DNA from: RYN-111 sp046723735
Lineage (GTDB): Bacteria > Actinomycetota > Actinomycetes > Mycobacteriales > SCTD01
DNA length: 49,350 nucleotides
Assembly: GCA_046723735.1 (NCBI GenBank)
Contig: JBKOVB010000064.1
Location: 1 to 49,350, forward strand
Reading direction: 5' to 3'
Below, piece by piece: positions 1-7,289 of the stretch. Numbering within the stretch: the stretch's first letter is position 1; the number at the start of each line of letters is the position of its first letter. Below the pieces are notes generated by a model. It saw only the letters and a list, made by a program, of their open reading frames with translations. It did no database searches and was not told the origin of the DNA. A program made the position numbers and the translations under genes.

Positions 1-243
1 CTCGACCCGGCCGGAGACCCGGACCGCTACGACCCCGCCCGCGAGGACGAGGTGCCGAGCGGTCCGCTCGACCCGGCCGCCGACCCGGACCGCTACCGCG
101 GCGGCCCGACCCTGCCCGGGCTGCTCGGCGAGGGCGCGTTCGAGGAGAAGCGGAGCAGCTTCACCTGGCTGCTGGGCCTGGTCGGCGTACTGCTGTTCTT
201 GGCTTTCGTGAGCCTGCTCATCATCCTGGTGCCGCGCGGTTAG
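1..243 (+). CDS. C-terminal part of a repeat-containing single-pass membrane protein (5' truncated)
   Basis: The frame is open from base 1, so the gene begins outside the window. The visible 80 residues contain two copies of LDPAxDPDRY, 22 residues apart, rich in Asp and Pro. These are followed by a short linker and one hydrophobic segment near the C-terminus (WLLGLVGVLLFLAFVSLLIIL) ending in a basic PRG tail. This looks like a cytoplasmic acidic/proline repeat region anchored by a C-terminal membrane helix. No family was recognised. It is tail to tail with the next gene with no spacer. Confidence 0.6.
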   Translation, partial: LDPAGDPDRYDPAREDEVPSGPLDPAADPDRYRGGPTLPGLLGEGAFEEKRSSFTWLLGLVGVLLFLAFVSLLIILVPRG

Positions 244-249
244 CTAACC
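238..249. repeat. 12-bp palindrome formed by two abutting stop codons
   Basis: GGTTAGCTAACC is a perfect palindrome. The plus-strand gene stops at TAG (241-243) and the minus-strand gene stops at TAG (246-244), so the two genes converge with zero gap. The arms are too short for a strong terminator. Confidence 0.5.
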
Positions 250-1377
250 AGCAGCCGGGGGACGAGTCAGCAGCTCGCTGACCCCGGCCACGAAGCCCTT
301 GCCGTAGCTCATCTTCTCCTCGTAGCCCCGGCCGAACGGCGCCGGCAGGTAGCCCTGCCAGGTCGGCGCCAGCCCGGCGAGCAGCGTGCGGTCGTCGCGG
401 GCCTGCTCGACGGCGCGGCCCAGCGCGTGGAAGGCCTCGCCGGGGACCGACACGAGGCGGATGCCGCCGAGCGACCACTCGAGCAGCTCGGCTTCGAGCC
501 GTCGGCCCACGAGTCCGGAGATCGCCGTCGCGAGCGTCACGCCGCCGCGTGCCCGGACGGTACGGCGGGCGAGCACCGCCACCTCGTCGGGCAGCCGCTG
601 CGCGCTGCCCAGCAGGTCGACCACGGCGTCGGCCACCTCCGCGCCGAGCACCCGGGCGGTCTCCCAGTTGCCCTTCTCGTCGGGATGGGTGTGCGGGTCG
701 CGCGTCGGGTTCACGTCCCCGAGCGCGCCGGGCAGCAGCACCGCCGGCGCGCCGGTGGCGGCGCGGACCGCCTCGCGGTAGGGCCCGACCCAGTCGCTCG
801 ACACCGCCCGGGCGGTGATGCCCAGCGCGACCGGGTGGATCCCCACGTTGCCGATGCTGCCGAGGCGGCGTCCCTCCGCGCTGCTGACGTCGAGCACCGC
901 GAAGCGGGGGTCGTAGGGCAGGCCGCGCCGGTTCGCCGACAGGTCCTCCGGCAGCGGCCCGCGCGCGTAGGACAAGGACGCGGGCGCCAGTGCCTGATGG
1001 GCGCGGGTCGCTGCGGTCACGCAGCCGGCGACCACCACGTCGAGGTAGCCCTCGGGCACGGACCACCCAGCGCGCTTGAGCACCCGGCTGGCGGCAGGCC
1101 CGGCGTGCGTGTGGGTGCACGAGGTCAGCACGTGGGCGGGCGGGATGCCGAGCGTGGCACCGACCGCCGTGCGGACCGGGTCGGCGAAGTCGGGGCCCAT
1201 GAGCAGCAGGTCGAGCACCAGCAGGCACACCGTCGTGGCGCCGTCCCGAAGCACGACGGCGTGCGCCTCCAGGTCGTCGTGCACCTCGTCCACCGGGCCC
1301 TTGCGCGCGCCGAAGCCCGCCAGCACGACCGGCCCGACCGGCGTGATGACGGCCTGCCCGAACCCTGCTTCCACCAT
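244..1377 (-). CDS. Neutral/alkaline ceramidase-like (N-terminal domain) hydrolase
   Basis: 377 residues. The N-terminus (AGFGQAVITPxGPVVLAGFG) and the later blocks TSCTHTHAGPA, GNVGIHPVALG and LPGALGDVNPT match the catalytic domain of neutral/alkaline non-lysosomal ceramidase-like proteins, where the His residues bind zinc. No signal peptide is evident, so it is probably cytoplasmic, unlike secreted ceramidases; the true substrate is unknown. Start choice: ATG at 1377 has AAGGGG seven bases upstream and begins exactly at the conserved domain. The longer open frame upstream has no ribosome site. A perfect 17-bp dyad lies 11-27 bases upstream of the start and suggests repressor control. Confidence 0.72.
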   Translation of the reverse strand: MVEAGFGQAVITPVGPVVLAGFGARKGPVDEVHDDLEAHAVVLRDGATTVCLLVLDLLLMGPDFADPVRTAVGATLGIPPAHVLTSCTHTHAGPAASRVLKRAGWSVPEGYLDVVVAGCVTAATRAHQALAPASLSYARGPLPEDLSANRRGLPYDPRFAVLDVSSAEGRRLGSIGNVGIHPVALGITARAVSSDWVGPYREAVRAATGAPAVLLPGALGDVNPTRDPHTHPDEKGNWETARVLGAEVADAVVDLLGSAQRLPDEVAVLARRTVRARGGVTLATAISGLVGRRLEAELLEWSLGGIRLVSVPGEAFHALGRAVEQARDDRTLLAGLAPTWQGYLPAPFGRGYEEKMSYGKGFVAGVSELLTRPPAAG

Positions 1378-1387
1378 CTGCCCCTTA

Positions 1388-1404
1388 TGTGTGCGACGCA
1401 CACA
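1388..1404. promoter_or_regulatory. Candidate operator: perfect 8-1-8 dyad
   Basis: TGTGTGCGACGCACACA has perfect 8-base arms around one central A. It lies just upstream of the ceramidase-like start on the minus strand, within the expected promoter/leader region. The size fits a dimeric TetR- or GntR-type repressor; the regulator is not in the window. Confidence 0.5.
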
Positions 1405-1532
1405 ATCATGGCCCCTGCGCAGCCCTGCAGGGGGAGTGACCTTTTGCTCCGGCAGGGGTAGGAACGATCTGGACAGCACTTCGGAAGCGCCAGCAGCGCC
1501 TGCCGCCCGCGCCGGCCACCAGGGAGCCCGCT

Positions 1533-2351
1533 GTGCCACGACGGACCTTCTCCGACCTGCACCTCCCGGCCGACCTGGACACCCGGCTCCGCCGGCTCGC
1601 GACAGGTCTTTCGACGAAGGCCCGTCGCGCCCGACGCACCGGCACGGCCCGTGGCGCGACGCGGCTGCACTGGCTCCGCGGTCGAGGGGCGGGCCTGGCC
1701 TACCGCGCTGCGCGCCGGCACCCGGCGGTTGATGCGCCGGACCACGTCGTCGCCGAGCGCGTGCGTGCGGTCCTCGGGGTCGAGCTCAAGCGGCTCGGCG
1801 TGCACGGCCTTCACGTCGCCTGCCTCGAGCACGTGGTCTACCTGCGCGGCGCGGTGGGCATCGGGGAGGCGCAACGCATCGAGCAGCTGGTCGCCGCCGT
1901 ACCGGGTGTGCGCGGCGTGCAGTCCTACTTGGAGCTGCGTTCCGAGCACCGGCCGCCGTCGCGCGTCCTCCAGCAGCTGCTGGAGCTGGTGCGGGAGCAG
2001 GGCTGTCAGCCGCCCTGGGACCACGCGGCCGTGCTGGGCGTGCTCGCGACCTTCGCCGGCAGGATCCCGGTGGGCGAGCTGCGGCACGTCTGGTCGCACC
2101 TTCCCCAGGACGTGCGCGGGCTGCTGCGCCCACCCGTGCGGGTCGGTGAGCCGCCGCGCCGGATCCGCCGGCTTGACGACTTCTACAACGCGGTCGCGGC
2201 CGCGTCGGGGCTCGACCCGGCACAGGCCGAACGGGTCACCGGGCCGCTGCTCGCACACCTGCACCACCTGGTGCCGGAGGAGGCCGCGGACGTGGAGGCC
2301 GTGCTGCCCAGGCCACTCAAGGTCGTGTGGCACGTCTCGGGCGCGGTCTGA
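1533..2351 (+). CDS. BON domain-DUF2267 fusion protein
   Basis: 272 residues starting at GTG with GGGAG upstream. After a basic, low-complexity N-terminus (about residues 1-70), residues about 75-135 read as a BON fold (RVRAVLGVELKRLGV, then YLRGAVGIGEAQRIEQLVAAVPGV), a phospholipid/envelope-binding module. The rest is DUF2267-like, with PVGELRHVWSHLPQDVRGLL and a second copy-like block RLDDFYNAVAAASGL ending PEEAADVEAVLPRPLKVVW. DUF2267 proteins are often found with stress genes in actinomycetes. It sits 18 bases before the hibernation-factor gene, probably one transcript. Function unproven. Confidence 0.65.
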   Translation: MPRRTFSDLHLPADLDTRLRRLATGLSTKARRARRTGTARGATRLHWLRGRGAGLAYRAARRHPAVDAPDHVVAERVRAVLGVELKRLGVHGLHVACLEHVVYLRGAVGIGEAQRIEQLVAAVPGVRGVQSYLELRSEHRPPSRVLQQLLELVREQGCQPPWDHAAVLGVLATFAGRIPVGELRHVWSHLPQDVRGLLRPPVRVGEPPRRIRRLDDFYNAVAAASGLDPAQAERVTGPLLAHLHHLVPEEAADVEAVLPRPLKVVWHVSGAV

Positions 2352-2369
2352 ACCACGAGGGAGGGGACC

Positions 2370-3467
2370 ATGTCAGCGCAGCGCAGCTTCCCGTCGTACC
2401 AGGGGACCGGGCCGGTCGTGACGGTGTACCTCGCGCTGTCCGAGTCGGGCACCGGGTACGGCCGGGAGGTGGGCCTCAGGTGGCGGGCCCTGCGGGCCTC
2501 GCTCCTGGAGCAGGGCGCGTCCGAGGCCGATCTCGCGCCGCTCGACGAGCGGGTCGCGAGCACCGCACCCCGTCCCAGGACGCTCGCTGCGTTCGTGCGT
2601 GACGGTCGGATGGAGGCGGAGGAGTGCGAGGAGTGCGACGTCCCCGACCTCGCGACGTTGGGCCCTCTGCCGACGGTGGTGCCGCTCCTGCGGTGGCGGC
2701 AGCAGTGGGTGCCGTACGTCGTCGCGATGGTCGACCGCGCCGGCGCGGACCTCGCCGCCTACCGGGGCGCCGGCCCGGCCGTCAAGGAGGAGACCGTCGT
2801 CGGGCCCGACGACGAGATCGAGCGCAACGCCCCAGGGGGCTGGGCGGGTCTGTCGCAGACGCGGTTCAAGAACCGCGCCGAGGACTCCTGGGCGCACAAC
2901 GCGGCCGAGGTGGCCGACCACATCGTGCGGCTCGTCCCCGAGGTCGGCGCCCGGCTGGTGCTGGTGGCCGGTGACGTGCGTGCCGCGCAGGAGCTCATCG
3001 ACCGGTTGCCGGAGCAGGTCCGCAACCTCGTCGAGCACGTCACGACGGGGCTCGACCAGAAGGACCAAGGGCGGGTGCGGCTGCAGCGGTCCACCGTCTC
3101 CACCAAGGTCCACGAGGCGGCGGCACGGGCGCGCGAGCAAGTGCTCGCGGAGCTCGAGACGGCCATCGGCAACAAGCACCTGTCGGCCGGGGAGGAGCCG
3201 GTGTCCGAGGCGCTGCGGCGCGGCGCCGTGTCGCGGTTGGTCGTCGAGGACCGGCCGGGCGACGAGCGGTGGGCGTGGATGTGGGCGGACGACCCGCTGC
3301 GCATCGCACCGTCGACCGCGCCGGTCGCGGAGGTGCCCGGTGCGGAGAAGGCCCCGCTGCGAGAGGTGCTGGTGCGGGCGGCGTTCGGACAGGGCGCCGA
3401 TGTCACTGTCGTCGGTGCTGACGAGGCGGATGCGCCGGACGGCGTCGCGGCGCTCCTGCGCTACTGA
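2370..3467 (+). CDS. Rv2629-family (Balon/aeRF1-like) ribosome hibernation factor
   Basis: 365 residues. The central block (EIERNAPGGWAGLSQTRFKNRAEDSWAHNAAEVADHI) and the following RLVLVAGDVRAAQELIDRLP segment are typical of Rv2629 and the Vms1/Ankzf1-like release-factor-related family, whose bacterial member Balon binds the ribosomal A site in dormancy. The family resembles aeRF1 domains 2 and 3. No GGQ hydrolysis motif is seen, as expected for a hibernation rather than termination role. The start ATG has GGGAGGGG upstream. The BON-DUF2267 neighbour fits a stress/dormancy operon. Family assignment is from recalled motifs. Confidence 0.7.
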   Translation: MSAQRSFPSYQGTGPVVTVYLALSESGTGYGREVGLRWRALRASLLEQGASEADLAPLDERVASTAPRPRTLAAFVRDGRMEAEECEECDVPDLATLGPLPTVVPLLRWRQQWVPYVVAMVDRAGADLAAYRGAGPAVKEETVVGPDDEIERNAPGGWAGLSQTRFKNRAEDSWAHNAAEVADHIVRLVPEVGARLVLVAGDVRAAQELIDRLPEQVRNLVEHVTTGLDQKDQGRVRLQRSTVSTKVHEAAARAREQVLAELETAIGNKHLSAGEEPVSEALRRGAVSRLVVEDRPGDERWAWMWADDPLRIAPSTAPVAEVPGAEKAPLREVLVRAAFGQGADVTVVGADEADAPDGVAALLRY

Positions 3468-3474
3468 CGCGGCG

Positions 3475-4230
3475 TCAGGGCGCCTCGTACGTCACCGATA
3501 CCAGCGCTAGCTTCTCGGTCGGGCCCTTGACGGTCTGCTCCGCGACCTCCCCGACGCCCTTGGCGTAGTACTTGGCGTCGAGCACGTCCGGCTCGAGCGG
3601 CGTCCACTCCTTGGTCTGCACCGCGCCCGTGAACGTCTTGTACGGCGTGGTCACCGTCGCGGTCGTGCTGACCACCTCGTAGAAGTCCTCGGCGTGGCCC
3701 GCGTAGTACTCCTGCCGGTGGCTGTCGCCCACGGTTGGAGTCGCGGTCATGACGATGCCCGGCAGCGCCCCTGCCTCCCCGGTGTGCCAGGTCCCCTCGG
3801 TGGACTCCATGGTCAGGTCGTCGCCGAGCGAGGCGGTGTCCTCCCCGAAGTACCAGACGTCGCCCTGCCTGTCCTGGGCGTAGAGGTCGCGGGTGGTCTC
3901 GGTGAGCACCCCTCCGACGTACACCCTGTCGAGCACCACCCGGCAGCGCACGCCGCCGACCTCCTGCGTCTCGTCGGAGACCACCACCACGTCGCGCCCG
4001 GGCCCCTCCTCCAGGCGGCCCTCGTAGACCAGCGTGGTGCCAGGCTTCAGCGGGAACCACGGGTTCGTGACGTCGGCGCTGAACTGCGCCGGGTCCAGGT
4101 CCACGTGGTAGGCCGTCGGGCCTGGCGTCGGTGTGCGGCTCGGGCTCCCTGCGGTCGAGCTGCCGCCTCCTGACGCGCAGGCCGCGCACAGCACGCCTGC
4201 CGTCGCCAGGGCGACGAGGTTCCTGGTCAT
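3475..4230 (-). CDS. Probable lipoprotein of unknown function
   Basis: 251 residues. ATG at 4230 has GGAGGAGG six bases upstream and is preferred over a longer frame without such a site. The N-terminus MTRNLVALATAGVLCAAC followed by a Gly/Ser-rich linker is a signal peptide with a lipobox-like end; Cys18 is the likely modified residue, but position -3 is Cys, which is unusual. The exported part (VTNPWFPLKPGTTLVYEG, then DVWYFGED and KYYAKGVGEV) looks like the extracellular proteins of this kind found near actinobacterial two-component systems. It is divergent from the response regulator at 4341 and may share its control region. Confidence 0.6.
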   Translation of the reverse strand: MTRNLVALATAGVLCAACASGGGSSTAGSPSRTPTPGPTAYHVDLDPAQFSADVTNPWFPLKPGTTLVYEGRLEEGPGRDVVVVSDETQEVGGVRCRVVLDRVYVGGVLTETTRDLYAQDRQGDVWYFGEDTASLGDDLTMESTEGTWHTGEAGALPGIVMTATPTVGDSHRQEYYAGHAEDFYEVVSTTATVTTPYKTFTGAVQTKEWTPLEPDVLDAKYYAKGVGEVAEQTVKGPTEKLALVSVTYEAP

Positions 4231-4288
4231 CGCGTCCTCCTCCGTCCCAGGTGGAGACTGGCGGTGCACGCCTAAGAGCAGCCTGAAG

Positions 4289-4307
4289 CTCTCAGGCTCC
4301 TCTCAGG
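4289..4307. promoter_or_regulatory. Direct repeat, candidate OmpR-family regulator site
   Basis: CTCTCAGG occurs at 4289-4296 and again at 4300-4307, exactly 11 bases apart. That one-helical-turn spacing is typical of tandem OmpR/PhoB-type response regulator binding. It lies between the divergent lipoprotein and response regulator genes, 34 bases before the regulator start. It resembles the MprA-type repeat as I remember it. Autoregulation is an inference. Confidence 0.5.
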
Positions 4308-4340
4308 ACCTGCTGCGCACGCTGGGACCCGGAGGTGTCC

Positions 4341-5012
4341 GTGAGGGTGCTCGTCGTCGAAGACCACCCGCGCATGTCCGACCTGCTGCGGCGCAGCCTC
4401 ATCGAGGCCGGGATGGCGGTGGACACCGCTGCCGACGCCCGGGACGGGCTGTGGCTGGCCGCCGAGAACGACTACGACGCGGTCGTGCTCGACCTCGGGC
4501 TGCCGGACCTGGACGGGCTCGAGGTGCTGGACCGACTCCGCGCGGACGGCTGCTGGACCCCGGTGCTGGTCCTCACCGCCCGTGACGCGGTGCCTTCCCG
4601 GGTTGCCGGTCTGGACGCGGGGGCCGACGACTACCTCACCAAGCCGTTCGCGCTGCCCGAGCTGCTCGCACGGCTGCGCGCGCTCCAGCGCCGGGCGCCG
4701 GCGGAACGGCCCGCGGTGCTGAGGGTGGGCGACCTCGCACTCGACCCGGCGACGCGGCAGGTCACCAGAGCCGACGTGCCGATTGCCTTGACGGCCAAGG
4801 AGTTCGCGCTGCTCGAGGTCTTCATGCGTCGGCCGGGGGAGGTGCTGTCCAAGACCTACCTCGTCGAGCACGTGTGGGACATGGCGCTCGACGTCGACAC
4901 CAACGTGGTGGAGGTGTACGTCGGCTACCTGCGGCGCAAGGGTTGCGGACCGCTCGTGACCGTACGCGGCGCGGGCTACCGGCTGGGGACCGGACGTGCC
5001 GCTGCGGGCTAG
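4341..5012 (+). CDS. OmpR-family response regulator
   Basis: 223 residues. The receiver domain has the acidic pair E7-D8, the phosphoacceptor D51 (VVLDLGLPDLDGLEV), the Thr switch (VLTARD) and the Lys of DYLTKPFA. The C-terminal half is a winged helix (LTAKEFALLEVFMRRPGEVLSKTYLVEHVWD ... VRGAGYRL). GTG at 4341 is preferred because GGAGG lies five bases upstream; an in-frame GTG at 4335 would overlap that site. Its 3' end overlaps the sensor kinase by 17 bases, so the pair is translationally coupled. The signal sensed is unknown. Confidence 0.9.
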   Translation: MRVLVVEDHPRMSDLLRRSLIEAGMAVDTAADARDGLWLAAENDYDAVVLDLGLPDLDGLEVLDRLRADGCWTPVLVLTARDAVPSRVAGLDAGADDYLTKPFALPELLARLRALQRRAPAERPAVLRVGDLALDPATRQVTRADVPIALTAKEFALLEVFMRRPGEVLSKTYLVEHVWDMALDVDTNVVEVYVGYLRRKGCGPLVTVRGAGYRLGTGRAAAG

Positions 5013-6303
5013 GGTCGCGCTCGCCTTCGGTGCCGTCACGGCGGTGCTGCTCGCCGCCCTGTCCGTCGCCCTCTACATCGGCACCGCGCACGCCTTGACC
5101 CACGGCGTGGACCAGGACCTGCGCGCCCGGGCCGACCTGCTGACGGCCGCGGTGGCCGCACGTGACCCGCTGCCGCTGGCTGCGCGGCAGGTCTTCATCG
5201 ACCCGGACGAGGCGTTCGCCCAGGTGCTGGACCGGCACGGGAACGTCCTGGCGTCCACCCGGGCGGTCGCCGCGGCCCCGATGCTGACGGCGCCCGTCGA
5301 CCGTCCCACCTTCGTCGTACGCCGGGTGGCGGGTGTCGACGACAGGGTCCGGCTGCTCGCCGTACCCGCACGGGCCGGCGACGAGCCGGTCGTCGTGGTG
5401 GTGGGTGCGACGCTCGGGGACCGCGACGAGGCGCTGCGGCTGCTGCTGGTCGAGCTCGGGGTGGGCGTCCCGGCGGTGCTGGCGCTGGCCACCGCGGCCG
5501 GCTGGGGCGTGGCGGGCCTGGCGCTGCGGCCGGTGGAGCGGCTGCGCCGCGAGGCGGCCGCGATCAACGGGTCCGACCTCGACCGCCGGCTCGAGGTGCC
5601 CCGCACGCGGGACGAGCTCTCCCGGCTCGCCGACACGCTGAACGGGTTGCTCGCCGGGCTGGAGGCGGCGGTGTCGCACGAGCACCGGTTCGTCGACGAC
5701 GCGAGCCACGAGCTGCGCACGCCGCTGGCCCTGCTGAAGGGCGAGCTCGACCTGGCGTTGTCCCGGCCGCGCTCGGCAGCGGAGCTCGAGGCGACGCTGC
5801 GGCGGGCGGCGGGGGAGACCGACCGGCTCGTGACGCTCGCCGAGGACCTGCTGGTGCTCGCCCGCGCCCGTGACAGCCGGGTGCTGGCACCTGCGACCGA
5901 GTGCGACGTGCCGGCCCTGCTGGCGGAGGCGGTGCTGCCGTGGCGGGAGCAGGTGACCGTGGCGGGGCAGGGTGTCGCCCGCCTGCACGCCTCGGCCGTG
6001 CAGCGAGCGGTTGCCGACCTCGTCGACAACGCGCTTCGCCACGGTGAGCCGCCCGTCACGGTGAGTGCCGGCCGCGACGACGGGGTGCTCACGGTCGTCG
6101 TCGAGGATGCCGGGGCCGGCTTCCCGGACGGTCTGCTGGGGGAAGCCTTCGAGCCCTTCGTCCGTGGTGAAGGCGAGGGCACCGGCCTCGGGCTCGCCAT
6201 CGTGCGGGCTGTGGCGCAGGCGCACGGCGGGGACGCGGTGGCCGAGAACCGCGCCGACGGCGGGGCCCGGGTGACCTTGCGGCTGCGGACGCCGTCGCAC
6301 TGA
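4996..6303 (+). CDS. Two-component sensor histidine kinase
   Basis: 435 residues, GTG start inside the end of the response regulator gene. It has a first transmembrane helix (about 6-30), an extracytoplasmic sensor region of about 110 residues, and a second helix (about 150-175). A HAMP linker follows (LRPVERLRREAAAI ... DELSRLADTLN), then a DHp domain with phospho-His238 in SHELRTPL. The catalytic ATPase has N-box VDNALRHGE, DAGAGFPDG and GTGLGLAIVRAVAQAHGG. The architecture is that of a class I membrane kinase. The ligand is not evident; the divergent lipoprotein is a candidate target or partner. Confidence 0.9.
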   Translation: MPLRARVALAFGAVTAVLLAALSVALYIGTAHALTHGVDQDLRARADLLTAAVAARDPLPLAARQVFIDPDEAFAQVLDRHGNVLASTRAVAAAPMLTAPVDRPTFVVRRVAGVDDRVRLLAVPARAGDEPVVVVVGATLGDRDEALRLLLVELGVGVPAVLALATAAGWGVAGLALRPVERLRREAAAINGSDLDRRLEVPRTRDELSRLADTLNGLLAGLEAAVSHEHRFVDDASHELRTPLALLKGELDLALSRPRSAAELEATLRRAAGETDRLVTLAEDLLVLARARDSRVLAPATECDVPALLAEAVLPWREQVTVAGQGVARLHASAVQRAVADLVDNALRHGEPPVTVSAGRDDGVLTVVVEDAGAGFPDGLLGEAFEPFVRGEGEGTGLGLAIVRAVAQAHGGDAVAENRADGGARVTLRLRTPSH

Positions 6304-6358
6304 CGGGTACACGGTCCAGAACGAGTGGCGCCGCTGGGTCAAGCCTGCGGGCCGCTGA

Positions 6359-7217
6359 GCCGGCGACCCCTCGCACCTGGCGATCCACACGTTGCGGGCG
6401 CTGCTCACGGAGCAGCAGCGGCTGGAGGGCCTGGTGTTGCGGCAGGCGGCGCACGTGGTGGACCTGGCCGGGGCGTTCGAGGTGGACCCGGTCGCGCACG
6501 TCAGCCGGGTGGTGCAGGACACGCTGGGGTGTTCGGTGGAGCACGCGCGGGCGACCGTCCGCCTGGCGCATCGGCTGGACACCGACCTGGCGCCGGTGGG
6601 GGGACCTGCTGCGGGAGGGGCGGATCACGCGGGCGCACGCGGCGGCGGTGGTGCACGGGCTGCGGGGGTTGGACCCGGACGTGGTCGCGGACAGCCTGGA
6701 AGCGGTCTGCCGCGCCGCGCTCAGCAGTGATCCGGTGACGTTGGCCCGGGTGCTGCGGGAGAAGGCCGAGGCGATCAGCAGCAGGCTGGCGGAGGAGCAG
6801 CGCCGCCGGCTGGAGGCGCGCACCGGGCTGCGGCTGAACGAGACCTCGATGGCGCGGTGCACGTCGAGGCCACCCTCAACGCGGAGGACGGCGCGCTGCT
6901 GCGGGAGGCATTGGACCGGCGGCTGGCCGCCGACCGGCAGGACGGCGGCCCGCGCAGCCTGCCGCAGCGGCGCCGCGGCGCGTTCCTGGACCTGGTGCGG
7001 CATCACGCCGACTGCCGGGAGGGGGCGTGCCCGGGCAGGGCAGCAACCGGGCTCAGGTGATCATCGTCGCCAGCGCCGACGCGACCGTCGGCACCCCCGG
7101 GGCCACCCCGGCGCGGGTCAGCGGCAGCAAATGCGGGCTGCTGACCCGCGGGCAGCTGATGCGGCTGGCGACACCGCGTTCGACCCACCCCCGCCACGAC
7201 CAGCACCCTGCCCCTGA
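6359..7217 (+). pseudogene. Decayed DUF222 (13E12-type) HNH endonuclease gene
   Basis: Fragments of a DUF222 protein run across three frames and align along their length with the intact gene at 26328-27590. The disruptions are an extra G in the six-G run at 6598-6603 (after DTDLAPVG), a one-base loss near 6845-6860 (after RLNETS) and another near 7020-7030 (before GQGSNRAQVII). In addition, everything between LLTRGQLMRL and DTAFDPPPPRP is deleted, which removes the HNH nuclease domain (about 310 bases). The N-terminal roughly 30 residues are also not seen. It cannot make a nuclease. It sits between the kinase and prfB. Confidence 0.8.
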
Positions 7218-7236
7218 GCCCCAGCACCACTGGGGC
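7218..7236 (+). terminator. Hairpin after the DUF222 pseudogene
   Basis: GCCCCAG (7218-7224), loop CACCA, CTGGGGC (7230-7236): a perfect 7-bp stem right after the stop. It is conserved with a different loop after the intact DUF222 copy (27590-27608). There is no U-tract. Confidence 0.45.
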
Positions 7237-7275
7237 CCACAGGGCTGCCTGGAGACGAGCCCGGGACCCGCTGAC

Positions 7276-7281
7276 TAGGCT
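7276..7281 (+). promoter_or_regulatory. -10 element TAGGCT before prfB
   Basis: TAGGCT ends eight bases before the GTG of prfB, and no ribosome site lies between. This fits a leaderless or nearly leaderless transcript. No clear -35 was seen. Confidence 0.5.
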
Positions 7282-7289
7282 GGTCTGTC

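Noticed and set aside
4822..6582. 586-codon minus-strand frame opposite the kinase
   Set aside because: Antisense to a complete histidine kinase. The translation has no recognisable domain.
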